From an uncultured Rothia sp. (GTDB lineage: Bacteria; Actinomycetota; Actinomycetes; Actinomycetales; Micrococcaceae), in assembly GCA_946221065.1 (NCBI GenBank), contig CAMIIO010000001.1, forward strand, positions 321,908-385,907: a stretch of DNA of 64,000 nt, written 5' to 3'. This document shows positions 25,097 through 34,015 of this stretch, piece by piece. The first letter of the stretch is position 1, and each line of letters starts with the position of its first letter. The notes beneath the pieces were generated by a model, which saw only the letters and a list, made by a program, of their open reading frames with translations, made no database searches and had not been told where the DNA came from. The position numbers and the translations under genes were made by a program.

Positions 25097-26605
25097 ATGA
25101 CCTTCACCAACGACGCCGCCAAGCCAGCGGAGCTGCCCGAAAAGATTCAGCACTATATTAACGGCACGTTCGTTGACTCCATCGATGGAGATACCTTTGA
25201 TGTGCTTGATCCAGTAACCAATCAGCCGTACATCAAGGCGGCTTCGGGTAAAAAGGAAGACATTGAAGCCGCCGTAGAAGTAGCTAAGGAGGCCTTCAAG
25301 AATGGTCCCTGGCCCACCATGTTGCCCCGCGAACGTGCCCGTGTGCTCACCAAAATTGCAGATATTGTGGAGAGCCGTGGCGATCAGCTAGCAGCCATGG
25401 AATCCTATGACTCCGGTCTGCCAATCACCCAAGCCCTGGGACAGGCGCGGCGTGCGGCGGAGAATTTTCGATTCTTCGCGGACCTCATTGTTGCCCAGTC
25501 TGACGACGTATTTAAAGTACCCGGACGCCAGGTGAACTATGTAAACCGCAAGCCCATTGGCGTTGCCGGACTGATTACTCCTTGGAACACCCCGTTCATG
25601 CTGGAATCCTGGAAGCTGGCTCCGGCGCTTGCCACGGGTAACACCGTGGTGCTGAAACCAGCCGAGTTTACTCCGCTCTCGGCACAGCTTTGGGCAGGGA
25701 TCTTTGAGGAGGCAGGGTTGCCCGCCGGGGTATTCAACCTTGTTAACGGCTTTGGCGAAACCGCCGGTGAATCGCTGGTCAAGCACCCCGACGTTCCCTT
25801 GATTTCTTTCACGGGAGAGTCCAAAACCGGGCAGATTATTTTTGCCAATTCCGCGCCCTTCCTCAAAGGTCTTTCGATGGAGCTCGGTGGGAAGTCCCCA
25901 GCAGTGATTTTTGACGACGCAGATCTTGAGGCCGCCGTCAACGCCACAATCTTTGGGGTGTTCTCTCTCAACGGCGAGCGCTGCACCGCAGGTTCCCGCA
26001 TCCTCGTTCAGCGCGGAATCTACGATGAATTTGTGGATCGGTACGCGGCTCAGGCGCAGCGCGTGAAAGTGGGTCTGCCCTCTGATCCTGCTACCGAGGT
26101 GGGGGCGCTGGTTCATCCCGAGCACTTTGAAAAAGTCATGAGCTATGTGGAGGTCGGTAAGCAGGAAGGCCGTTTGGTTGCCGGCGGTGGGCGTCCCGAA
26201 GGGTTTGAGGAAGGAAACTTCGTTCAACCTACCGTATTTGTGGATGTTGATCCTTCCGCACGGATCTTCCAGGAAGAGATCTTTGGCCCGGTCGTAGCTA
26301 TTACCCCCTTCGATACGGAAGAAGAGGCGCTAGAGCTTGCCAATAACACCAAGTACGGTTTGGCTGCGTATATTTGGACTTCCAACCTGCAGCGTGCTCA
26401 TAACTTCTCACAGGCGGTGGACGCCGGTATGGTGTGGCTGAACTCCAATAATGTGCGCGATTTGCGCACCCCCTTTGGCGGCGTCAAGGCATCTGGGTTA
26501 GGACACGAGGGCGGTTATCGTTCCATCGACTTCTATACCGATCAACAGGCAGTGCATATCAACCTGGGCGAGGTGCATAACCCCGTTTTCGGTAAGGCTA
26601 ACTAG
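25097..26605 (+). CDS. hpaE: 5-carboxymethyl-2-hydroxymuconate semialdehyde dehydrogenase (HpaE-like)
   Basis: A 502-residue ALDH that would oxidise the semialdehyde made by ring cleavage of homoprotocatechuate. Catalytic Cys is in NGERCTAGSR and Glu in MELGGKSP; TPWNTPFM, KPAEFTPLS and FTGESKTG form the cofactor site. The assignment to HpaE rests on length and on its position directly before the ring-cleavage dioxygenase; other aromatic or betaine-type aldehydes cannot be excluded from sequence alone. CAAGGAG precedes the ATG. Confidence 0.82.
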   Translation: MTFTNDAAKPAELPEKIQHYINGTFVDSIDGDTFDVLDPVTNQPYIKAASGKKEDIEAAVEVAKEAFKNGPWPTMLPRERARVLTKIADIVESRGDQLAAMESYDSGLPITQALGQARRAAENFRFFADLIVAQSDDVFKVPGRQVNYVNRKPIGVAGLITPWNTPFMLESWKLAPALATGNTVVLKPAEFTPLSAQLWAGIFEEAGLPAGVFNLVNGFGETAGESLVKHPDVPLISFTGESKTGQIIFANSAPFLKGLSMELGGKSPAVIFDDADLEAAVNATIFGVFSLNGERCTAGSRILVQRGIYDEFVDRYAAQAQRVKVGLPSDPATEVGALVHPEHFEKVMSYVEVGKQEGRLVAGGGRPEGFEEGNFVQPTVFVDVDPSARIFQEEIFGPVVAITPFDTEEEALELANNTKYGLAAYIWTSNLQRAHNFSQAVDAGMVWLNSNNVRDLRTPFGGVKASGLGHEGGYRSIDFYTDQQAVHINLGEVHNPVFGKAN

Positions 26606-26690
26606 GCACTATTCACTGACTACGGCGACGCCGGCCTCTACCTGCCGTCGTCGCCACCCCAATACATACCTGAGAGCAAAGAGGCTTACT

Positions 26691-27803
26691 ATGGCACCTG
26701 AATTTGTTGATTATCCCGTGTTGGTTCCCGATGCTGACGCACCGGATGTGATTCGTTGCGCGTCGATGGAACTTGTTGTGACTGATCTGAAGCGCTCGCG
26801 TGATTTTTATGTGGATGTGCTCGGTCTGGTGGTTACGGAAGAGGACGACGAGGCGATTTATCTGCGTTCGATGGAGGAGTTCATCCACCACAATCTGATT
26901 CTGCGTAAGGGGGAAACTCCAGCCGTTGCAGCTTTCTCTTACCGCGTGCGCACTCCGGAGGATCTGGATAAGGCAGAGAAATTTTATTCCGCTCGTGGCT
27001 GTGAGGTTCGCCGTAACAAAGACGGTTTTGTGAAGGGTATTGGCGATTCGGTGCGTGTGCAGGATCCGCTGGGCTTCCCCTATGAGTTCTTCTATGAGGT
27101 TGAGCATGTGGAGCGCCTTGCATGGCACTATAATCTCTATACTCCCGGCGCGCTGGTGCGTTTGGATCACTTCAACCAGGTGACCCCGGATGTGCCGAAG
27201 GCGGTTGCTTATATGGAAGATCTGGGTTTCCGCGTGACCGAGGATATTCAGGATGAGAACGGTACATCCTACGCCGCGTGGATGCGGCGTAAGCCGACCG
27301 TTCACGATACCGCAATGACCGGCGGCGACGGTCCGCGCATGCACCATGTTGCTTTCGCCACGCACGAGAAGCACAACATTATTGCTATTTGTGACAAGCT
27401 CGGTGCGTTGCGTCTATCGGACCATATTGAGCGTGGTCCCGGCCGGCATGGTGTTTCCAATGCCTATTATCTGTACCTGCGCGATCCCGACGGGCACCGC
27501 GTGGAGATTTACACCCAGGATTACTACACGGGCGATCCTGATAACCCGCGTGTGACCTGGGACGTTCACGATAACCAGCGTCGAGACTGGTGGGGCACCC
27601 CGGTGGTTCCCTCGTGGTACACCGACGCTTCGCGCGTGCTGGATCTTGATGGAAACTTGGTTCCGCTCACCGAGCGAACTGACGATTCGGAAATGGCTCA
27701 GACCATTGGCGCCGATGGTTTCTCCTATACTCGCAAGGACGAGGGAGAAGACTCCATGCCGGAATGGAAGCAGGGCGAGTACAAGCTGGGGCATCAGCTG
27801 TAG
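26691..27803 (+). CDS. hpaD: 3,4-dihydroxyphenylacetate 2,3-dioxygenase (homoprotocatechuate 2,3-dioxygenase)
   Basis: Extradiol ring-cleavage dioxygenase of the VOC fold. The 370-residue length and layout match the Brevibacterium/Arthrobacter HPCD enzymes. The metal triad appears at His160 (RLDHFNQ), His219 (RMHHVAF) and Glu272 (HRVEIY), a constant five-residue offset from the H155/H214/E267 set known for HPCD; the second-sphere acid/base His is His205 (KPTVHD). It opens the ring next to the diol. Both Fe- and Mn-dependent versions exist, and the metal cannot be told here. Confidence 0.92.
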   Translation: MAPEFVDYPVLVPDADAPDVIRCASMELVVTDLKRSRDFYVDVLGLVVTEEDDEAIYLRSMEEFIHHNLILRKGETPAVAAFSYRVRTPEDLDKAEKFYSARGCEVRRNKDGFVKGIGDSVRVQDPLGFPYEFFYEVEHVERLAWHYNLYTPGALVRLDHFNQVTPDVPKAVAYMEDLGFRVTEDIQDENGTSYAAWMRRKPTVHDTAMTGGDGPRMHHVAFATHEKHNIIAICDKLGALRLSDHIERGPGRHGVSNAYYLYLRDPDGHRVEIYTQDYYTGDPDNPRVTWDVHDNQRRDWWGTPVVPSWYTDASRVLDLDGNLVPLTERTDDSEMAQTIGADGFSYTRKDEGEDSMPEWKQGEYKLGHQL

Positions 27804-27820
27804 AAATTGTGCGCAGTGAC

Positions 27821-27881
27821 GGGGCGGGGAATTGTTGAGTAGGTTTCTTAGCCCCGCTCTAGCGCATGCGTTGCCCCGCCC
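27821..27881 (+). other. Hairpin in the hpaD-hpaH gap
   Basis: GGGCGGGG (within 27821-27829) pairs with CCCCGCCC (27874-27881), followed by TTTATG. It could be a partial terminator or stabilise the upstream message; the gap between hpaD and hpaH is 129 bases, the longest in the operon. Confidence 0.35.
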
Positions 27882-27932
27882 TTTATGTCCTGACCACCAC
27901 AGAAATTTTGCACAGCGAGAGAAGAGGAAACC

Positions 27933-28718
27933 GTGCTCACTCACGAAGAACTCACTACTATTGCCGATGATTTAGCGGAAGCCGAGAAGAATCGCACCAT
28001 GATTCCACGGCTGACGGCGCAGTACCCTCAGATGGATATTGAAGATTCTTACGCAGTGCAGCGGATGTTCCGCGAGCGCTGTGAGGAGCAGGGGCGCCGT
28101 GTGGTGGGGCGCAAAATTGGGCTGACGTCTAAGGTGATGCAGGAAGCTACGGGCATTACCGAACCCGATTATGGGGTAATTTTTGCCGATCAGGTGTTTG
28201 AGAATGGCTCGGTGATTGAGCATTCTCAGTACTCAAATGTGCGGATTGAGGTGGAGCTGGCTTTTGTGCTGAAAGATGACGTGCAGGGGCCGGACGTGAG
28301 TGTTTTTGATGTTTTGCGTGCTACCGAGTACGTGGTTCCTGCGCTGGAGATTCTGAGTTCACGTGTGGAAATGGAGGGGCGCACGATCGTAGATACGATT
28401 AGCGATAACGCGGCCCTCGGTGCCATGGTCTACGGTGGTCGCCCGGTTTCACCGGATTCTTTGGATTTGCGCTGGGTGAGCGCTTTGCTGTACCGCAATG
28501 AAACGATTGAGGATTCCGGGGTTGCCGCTGCCGTGCTGAATCATCCGGCGATGGGTGTGGTGTGGTTGGCGAATAAGCTTGCCGAGCACGGGGACTTTTT
28601 GAAAGCGGGAGAGATTATTCTTGCCGGTTCGTTTACGAAGCCGATGTGGGTTCATACCGGGGATACCGTCCACGCAGATTATGGTGATTTGGGGGCTGTG
28701 ACGTGTCGGTTCGTGTGA
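27933..28718 (+). CDS. hpaH: 2-oxo-hepta-3-ene-1,7-dioate hydratase (HpaH-like)
   Basis: A 261-residue member of the 2-keto-4-pentenoate hydratase family (FAH superfamily fold), which adds water to the dienoate intermediate. The metal-binding acidic pair is in IRIEVELAFVL, with the KIGLTSKVMQEATG substrate loop and the C-terminal GEIILAGSFTKP. GTG start with GAAGAGGA upstream. Its end overlaps the start of the aldolase gene by 16 bases. Confidence 0.85.
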   Translation: MLTHEELTTIADDLAEAEKNRTMIPRLTAQYPQMDIEDSYAVQRMFRERCEEQGRRVVGRKIGLTSKVMQEATGITEPDYGVIFADQVFENGSVIEHSQYSNVRIEVELAFVLKDDVQGPDVSVFDVLRATEYVVPALEILSSRVEMEGRTIVDTISDNAALGAMVYGGRPVSPDSLDLRWVSALLYRNETIEDSGVAAAVLNHPAMGVVWLANKLAEHGDFLKAGEIILAGSFTKPMWVHTGDTVHADYGDLGAVTCRFV

Positions 28719-29587
28719 GGGAATTATTACGGGCGCAGACGGGGGAGACGGCGGGGGCATCTGCTCCTCTTGCGGTGGCTCAGCCAAGTTTCAAAGATTT
28801 GTTCAGTGCGCAGGCTCGTATTGTGACGAATGCGCCGGTCACGGGGCTTTTTCTGTGCTCTACCGATGGGACGGTGGCGGAGATTTGTGCCGGTGCCGGG
28901 TTCGACTATCTCTTGGTAGATGGCGAACATTCGCCGTTTACTCTGGCGCAGATCCAGGTAACCCTGCGGGTGATTGCGGCGTATCCTACGCTGGCACTGG
29001 TGCGCGTTCCCGCTAATGATGAGGTGCTCATTAAGCAGTATCTGGACGCCGGGGCGCAGTCGATTCTGGTGCCAATGGTGGACTCGGTGGAGCAAGCGCA
29101 GGTTGCGGCTCGTGCGGTGGCTTATCCTCCTGCAGGGGTGCGTGGGGTAGGCTCCGCGTTGGCACGCTCGGCGCGCTGGAATCGGATCCCAAGGTATTTG
29201 GCTAGTGCCCGAGAGACAATCTCGTTAGTGGTGCAGATTGAGTCTGCTCAGGCGGTTGAGTACGCTACCGACATTGCGGCGGTTGAGGGTATGGACGGGC
29301 TTTTTGTGGGGCCGTCGGATCTTGCGGCGTCGATGGGGCTCATTGGTCAGCAAAGCCACCCCGACGTCGTCGCGGCGGTCAAAGAGACCATTGGGGCAGC
29401 AAAGCGCGCGGGAAAGATTGTTGGTGTGAATGCCTTTGATCGTACTCAGGCTGAGGAATATGTGGCGGCAGGTGCCGATTTTGTTAATGTGGGTGCCGAT
29501 GTTGCCCTGCTGGCACGCGCTACCGAGCAGCTAGCGGGAAGCTGGTTGAATCCTAGGTCCGGTGGCAAGGAGCGAACGAGTTACTAA
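28703..29587 (+). CDS. hpaI: 4-hydroxy-2-oxoheptanedioate aldolase (HpaI-like, HpcH/HpaI family)
   Basis: Class II aldolase expected to split 4-hydroxy-2-oxoheptanedioate into pyruvate and succinic semialdehyde, the last step of the pathway. Motifs include VDGEHSPFT, PMVDSVEQA, QIESAQAVE (metal Glu) and FVGPSDLAASMG (metal Asp). At 294 residues it is about 30 longer than E. coli HpaI, the extra part being an Ala/Glu-rich N-terminus translated from inside hpaH; a start further in is possible. A rho-independent terminator follows. Confidence 0.85.
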   Translation: MSVRVRELLRAQTGETAGASAPLAVAQPSFKDLFSAQARIVTNAPVTGLFLCSTDGTVAEICAGAGFDYLLVDGEHSPFTLAQIQVTLRVIAAYPTLALVRVPANDEVLIKQYLDAGAQSILVPMVDSVEQAQVAARAVAYPPAGVRGVGSALARSARWNRIPRYLASARETISLVVQIESAQAVEYATDIAAVEGMDGLFVGPSDLAASMGLIGQQSHPDVVAAVKETIGAAKRAGKIVGVNAFDRTQAEEYVAAGADFVNVGADVALLARATEQLAGSWLNPRSGGKERTSY

Positions 29588-29626
29588 AATTTGGGTAGCT
29601 TTTCGGCTGGGATAATAGACGGGTAT

Positions 29627-29671
29627 GGGGTGAGGTGCTGCGGTGAGCGAGCCTCATCCCGCATCTTTTTT
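29627..29671 (+). terminator. Terminator of the aromatic catabolism operon
   Basis: GGGGTGAGG (29627-29635) pairs with CCTCATCCC (29652-29660) with one G-U, and GCATCTTTTTT follows. Confidence 0.75.
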
Positions 29672-29723
29672 AATACGTCATAAAAATCTATGCAAATTGG
29701 TATTTTAGGTGTCAAGTAGGGAG

Positions 29724-29746
29724 TAGTATTAGGGTGTCCTAACTAA
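29724..29746 (+). promoter_or_regulatory. Iron box (IdeR/DtxR-type) overlapping the efe promoter
   Basis: TTAGGGTGTCCTAACTAA at 29729-29746 matches most positions of the actinobacterial iron-box consensus TTAGGTTAGGCTAACCTAA. A -10-like TAGTAT (29724-29729) overlaps its left end, so iron-loaded repressor would block efeUOB. Confidence 0.6.
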
Positions 29747-29780
29747 CAAGTTAGGGGAAGTCTAGTGAAAGCGATGCCCG

Positions 29781-30611
29781 GTGTTTCAGAACTTTCTGAT
29801 CGGATTACGCGAGGGCCTAGAAGCCGCCCTCATCGTTGGTCTACTTTTGGCTTACGTCCGAAAGACCAACCGAACACACCTGGTTCCCAAAATCTGGGCA
29901 GGAATCGCCTGTGCCGTTCTACTCTCGCTAGGGTTCGGCGCCTTCCTCACCTTTGGTCCCAATGGGCTAACCTTTGAGGCACAGGAAGCCATCGGCGGTT
30001 CGCTGTCCATCATCGCCGTAGGCTTTGTGACCTGGATGATCTTCTGGATGGCAGAGAACTCCAAACACCTCTCCACAAACCTAGGACAAAAACTCGACGC
30101 CGTGGAAACCAAAACCTGGAGCGTCATCCTCTTGGCAGCCCTCTCCGTCGGCAGAGAAGGGCTAGAAACCGCATTATTCATCTGGGCAGCGTCCAAGGCC
30201 ACCGGAAGCGGATCGAATGCGCTCTGGGGAGCGCTCGCCGGCATCGCCGTCGCTATCTTCCTCGCTTGGCTACTCATGCGCGGAACGCTCAGGCTCAACC
30301 TTTCTACATTCTTCACCTGGACCGGCGGGTTCCTTATTTTCGTTGCCGCAGGGGTGCTCGCCTACGGCATTCACGACCTCCAAGAAGCGGGTATCCTGCC
30401 TGGTTTACACCACCTCATGTTCGATGTTTCGCACATTATTGCCCCCACCTCCGTGACCGGAACCTTGCTCAAAGTCGTCTTTAACTTCTCACCGGCCACT
30501 ACCTGGCTAGAGGGTATCGCCTGGATTCTCTACGTGGGAATCGTACTGACCCTTTTTATCCGCAACGCACTTTCACACAAAAAGACACGCCCCGCTGCCG
30601 TGGCCGCCTAA
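29781..30611 (+). CDS. efeU: Iron permease EfeU (OFeT/FTR1 family)
   Basis: A 276-residue inner-membrane permease for iron at low pH or under iron limitation. It has seven predicted helices and the two signature REXXE motifs: REGLEA at residues 10-15 and REGLET in the fourth helix. The GTG at 29781 gives the family-typical opening MFQNFLIGLREGLEAAL; no strong ribosome site is visible. It is followed by efeO and efeB, the complete EfeUOB system. Confidence 0.93.
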   Translation: MFQNFLIGLREGLEAALIVGLLLAYVRKTNRTHLVPKIWAGIACAVLLSLGFGAFLTFGPNGLTFEAQEAIGGSLSIIAVGFVTWMIFWMAENSKHLSTNLGQKLDAVETKTWSVILLAALSVGREGLETALFIWAASKATGSGSNALWGALAGIAVAIFLAWLLMRGTLRLNLSTFFTWTGGFLIFVAAGVLAYGIHDLQEAGILPGLHHLMFDVSHIIAPTSVTGTLLKVVFNFSPATTWLEGIAWILYVGIVLTLFIRNALSHKKTRPAAVAA

Positions 30612-30641
30612 CACACCAACACTCATCGTAGAAAGAACATC

Positions 30642-31820
30642 ATGAAAAATTCCTGGCTCTCTACCACCGCCGTTCTCTCTCTGGGACTTCTGGCTCTAAC
30701 CGGATGCACCCCCAACAACCCCGAAAACGCTAGCGGGGAAGAATCCATCAAAGTCTCATCCACCGAGAATGAATGCAACCTTTCCACCACAGAAACAAAA
30801 GCAGGAACCACCACCTTCTCCGTCACCAACGACGGCACCCAAGTCACCGAGTTCTATGTGCTCGCCGAAGACGGCTTACGGATTCTCTCCGAGGTAGAAA
30901 ATATTGGCCCCGGTATTACTCGCGACCTCACCGTGGACCTTGCTCAGGGCAAATATCAGACCTCTTGCAAACCCGGCATGGTGGGTGAAGGAATCAAAGG
31001 CGAGTTCACCGTAACGGACAACCCGGACGCTTCACCGATTGCCGCCGATGAACAAGAACTCCGTGATCAGGCAGTGGAACAGTACACTCTGTACGTCAAA
31101 GACCAGGTAGAGCAACTCAAAACAAAGACCGATGAATTTGCCGACGCTTACGCCGCCGGGGATGACGAGAAAGCCCGTTCCCTCTACGCCAGCGCCCGCC
31201 TTCACTTTGAACGAATCGAGCCGGTTGCCGAATCCTTTGGCGATCTTGACCCACAGCTAGACGCCCGCGAAGCCGACCTTGAAGAAGGCCAGAAATGGAC
31301 CGGATGGCACAAGATTGAAAAAGACCTCTGGCAACCCAACGCCGCAGCAAATGACGGCAAACAATACAAGCCACTCACCGACGCCGAGCGCAAAGATATT
31401 GCCAGCCAGCTCAAGAAAGATACCCAGTCTCTCTACGATCAGACCCGAAACCTGGAATTGAATGTAGACCAGATCGGTAACGGCGCTAAGAGCCTGCTCG
31501 ATGAAGTCACCGCTTCCAAAGTCACAGGAGAGGAGGAAATCTGGTCGCACACCGATCTCTCCGATTTCCAGGGCAACGTTGACGGCGCTCGCGTAGCGTT
31601 TGAAAACCTACAGCCTATTGTGGAAAAGAAAGACCCCGAGCTGGCTAAGACCCTCACCACCAAGTTCGACGACGTCCAAAAGCTCCTTGACAAGCATAAG
31701 GACGGCGAAGGCTTTAAGACCTACGACCAACTCAGCGAGAAAGAGGTTCGAGAACTCTCGGACGCTATTGACGCGCTGAGCGAGCCGCTTTCTAAGCTCA
31801 CAGGTATTGTATTGAGCTAG
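30642..31820 (+). CDS. efeO: EfeO, iron-binding lipoprotein (cupredoxin + M75 domain)
   Basis: A 392-residue exported lipoprotein: signal peptide with lipobox LTGC, lipid-anchored Cys at about residue 22. A cupredoxin-like domain (about 30-130) is followed by a helical M75/imelysin-type domain (about 145-390) holding the HxxE motif in GWHKIEKDLW. EfeO is thought to bind ferric or ferrous iron outside the membrane and pass it to EfeU. It lies 30 bases after efeU. Confidence 0.93.
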   Translation: MKNSWLSTTAVLSLGLLALTGCTPNNPENASGEESIKVSSTENECNLSTTETKAGTTTFSVTNDGTQVTEFYVLAEDGLRILSEVENIGPGITRDLTVDLAQGKYQTSCKPGMVGEGIKGEFTVTDNPDASPIAADEQELRDQAVEQYTLYVKDQVEQLKTKTDEFADAYAAGDDEKARSLYASARLHFERIEPVAESFGDLDPQLDAREADLEEGQKWTGWHKIEKDLWQPNAAANDGKQYKPLTDAERKDIASQLKKDTQSLYDQTRNLELNVDQIGNGAKSLLDEVTASKVTGEEEIWSHTDLSDFQGNVDGARVAFENLQPIVEKKDPELAKTLTTKFDDVQKLLDKHKDGEGFKTYDQLSEKEVRELSDAIDALSEPLSKLTGIVLS

Positions 31821-31868
31821 CAGAACCACCTTAATCCATCACCGCAAGTACTATCCAGGAGCGCTCCC

Positions 31869-33176
31869 ATGACCGACCACCAGCATTCTTCAGCCAAAGA
31901 GCAAGAACAGCGAAACGGGTTGGGCAGGCGAGCGCTCCTAGGTACTGCCGCAGGGGCGGTAGCCGTCGCTGGCGCGGGTACGGTAGGCTATGCGCTGGGT
32001 AAACGCGGGGAAGCTGAGGAAGAATCCTCTGCGCCGGCGAAGGATTCCTATGAGTTCTTTGGCGAACACCAGCCTGGGATCGACACCCCGGTGCAGGATC
32101 GAATGCACTTTGTGGCAATGACAGTCAAAGCGGAGGACGCCGACGAGTTACGCTCCCTTTTTGAGGATTGGACGGCGGCCGCCCGGCAACTCATGGCGGG
32201 GGAGCCGGTAGGCAAGGAACGTTCCTATAAATCACCGCCCGATGATACCGGGGAAGCAATGGATCTTTCCGCATCACACCTCACGCTCACCTTTGGGCTC
32301 GGCAGATCCCTCTTTGTAGATGAGAACGGCAAGGATCGGTTTGGCTTCAAGAACAAGATGCCCGAAGCTCTCATCAAGATTCCGAAAATGACCGGAGACA
32401 TGCTCGAAGAGAACCGAAGTGGTGGAGATCTGTGTATTCAAGCATGTGCTGATGACCCGCAGGTTGCCGTTCACGCTATCCGAAACCTGGTGCGCATTGC
32501 CGCCGGTCGCGCCGTCGTTGCCTGGAGCCAACTGGGCTTTGGCCGGACGTCTTCCACCAGTACTTCGCAGATAACCCCGCGCAACCTCTTTGGCTTCAAA
32601 GACGGCACCGCCAACCTCAAAACCGAAGAACCCGTGCTTTTGGATAACCACGTGTGGGTTTCTGAAGAAAACTCCGCAGGGACACCCGTGTGGATGCGGG
32701 GCGGTAGCTTCTGCGCCACTCGTCGTATTCGGATGATGATTGAAACATGGGATCGCGCACCTCTTAAAGAACAAGAGGATATCGTCGGGCGCACGAAGAA
32801 AGACGGCGCACCGCTTTCTGGCGGGGGAGAGTTCGACCAGCCTGATTTTGAGATGCAGGGAAAGTACGGCCCAATCATGCCCAGCGATTCCCATGTGCGC
32901 CTCATGCATCCCTCCCAGAACAACACGGTGCAGATGCTACGCCGTGGATATAACTACACCGATGGCACCGACGGGTTGGGGCATCTTGACGCCGGGCTGT
33001 TCTTCATTGCTTATATCTGCGATCCGAGAACCCACTTTGTGCCCCTGCTCCAAAAGATGACGAAATCCGATGCCATGAGCGAATACTTGCGTCACACGGG
33101 AAGCGCGCTCTTTGCTATCCCGCCCGGCGTCACAGACGAGAACGACTTTATCGCCTCCGGACTTTTTACCGCTTAA
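31869..33176 (+). CDS. efeB: EfeB, Tat-exported DyP-type heme peroxidase
   Basis: A 435-residue deferrochelatase/peroxidase. The N-terminus carries a twin-arginine signal (GRRALLGTAAGAVAVAGAG) for folded export. The DyP signature GFKDGTAN holds the distal Asp (GxxDG), and HVRLMHPSQNN near residue 340 contains the likely proximal heme His. It is thought to oxidise ferrous iron for EfeU or release iron from heme. It completes the efeUOB operon; a large inverted repeat follows. Confidence 0.94.
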   Translation: MTDHQHSSAKEQEQRNGLGRRALLGTAAGAVAVAGAGTVGYALGKRGEAEEESSAPAKDSYEFFGEHQPGIDTPVQDRMHFVAMTVKAEDADELRSLFEDWTAAARQLMAGEPVGKERSYKSPPDDTGEAMDLSASHLTLTFGLGRSLFVDENGKDRFGFKNKMPEALIKIPKMTGDMLEENRSGGDLCIQACADDPQVAVHAIRNLVRIAAGRAVVAWSQLGFGRTSSTSTSQITPRNLFGFKDGTANLKTEEPVLLDNHVWVSEENSAGTPVWMRGGSFCATRRIRMMIETWDRAPLKEQEDIVGRTKKDGAPLSGGGEFDQPDFEMQGKYGPIMPSDSHVRLMHPSQNNTVQMLRRGYNYTDGTDGLGHLDAGLFFIAYICDPRTHFVPLLQKMTKSDAMSEYLRHTGSALFAIPPGVTDENDFIASGLFTA

Positions 33177-33189
33177 CCCCACCCCGCCT

Positions 33190-33262
33190 GCGGTACCTAC
33201 CGCAAAAAGTGTTTTATCGCGCAAAAAATGCGCGATAAAGCTCGTTTTACGGTAGGTACCGC
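33190..33262. repeat. 34-base imperfect inverted repeat with a five-A loop
   Basis: Left arm 33190-33223, right arm 33229-33262. The outer 13 bases (GCGGTACCTACCG) and the inner 11 (TTTATCGCGCA) pair perfectly; the middle has four mismatches. The motif TACCTACCGCAAAA reappears inverted in the right arm. It is much longer than the other terminators here and has no U-tract, so it may be an intergenic mobile palindrome rather than, or as well as, the efe terminator. Confidence 0.6.
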
Positions 33263-33368
33263 AAAACGAACAGGGACGGGGCGCGGAAACAACATGGATA
33301 GCGGTCGCGCTCCTCAACGCAGGATAAGATAAATACCGTACATATTTTTAGTAGTGTAGGAGTCAACG

Positions 33369-33866
33369 ATGACCACCCCACCCTCATACCAACCGGACCC
33401 AAACCATCAATACGCACCGAGCGACACCCAGGCAATTTCAGTGGGTGACCCCCACTTCAACGGTAACGGCATGGCACCGGGGCAGCATCCTAAAGTCAAG
33501 CAACTGCTGAACCTCACGCTTGGTTCGGCGGCGGCATTCATTCTTTGCAACATAGTTTCTACGGTACTGAACAGCACCAAATCGTTGGAAACGGCATCCT
33601 CAGTGGCTTTTTATGGGGGCGTCGTGGCAGGAATACTTATTCTTGCCGGTCTCTACTTTTTGGTCTATAGCCTTATTTCCAAGGGCAAAAACGCCGGGCG
33701 TATCACCGGCATTGTCTTTTGTATTCTGGGGCTGTGCTCTGCAGCGTGGAACATTTTTAGTGGCGGAATTCTGGTATCAGCAATTTTCTACGCGATTGCT
33801 GCGATTATCAACATTTTGTGGCTCGTCAAGGCATTTGACCGTGAAGTATCGGCAAACCTTGTTTAG
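33369..33866 (+). CDS. Four-helix membrane protein of unknown function
   Basis: A 165-residue protein. A Pro/Gln/Asn-rich cytoplasmic N-terminus of about 45 residues precedes four hydrophobic helices (about 48-68, 80-103, 113-133, 136-156). The third begins NAGRITGIVFCILGL. The next gene has the same architecture and a related segment (NTGRMIGIGFSLVGI), so the two look like tandem paralogues. No enzymatic or transport motif is recognised. AGGAGTC precedes the ATG. Confidence 0.65.
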   Translation: MTTPPSYQPDPNHQYAPSDTQAISVGDPHFNGNGMAPGQHPKVKQLLNLTLGSAAAFILCNIVSTVLNSTKSLETASSVAFYGGVVAGILILAGLYFLVYSLISKGKNAGRITGIVFCILGLCSAAWNIFSGGILVSAIFYAIAAIINILWLVKAFDREVSANLV

Positions 33867-33882
33867 CAGTTTCTAGCACTAG

Positions 33883-33923
33883 GGCTCCTCTTTTAGGATA
33901 CGGAAGGGGAGCCTTTTGCTTTT
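33883..33923 (+). terminator. Terminator after first membrane protein gene
   Basis: GGCTCCTC (33883-33890) pairs with GGGGAGCC (33906-33913), followed by TTTTGCTTTT. Confidence 0.7.
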
Positions 33924-34015
33924 CTCGGAGAGAACCATCTTTTAATATGACTCTTTGGTGCAAAATTTGGCATAGTTAACACTAAGCGACGTTCCACACA
34001 CCCCAGGAGATCCCC

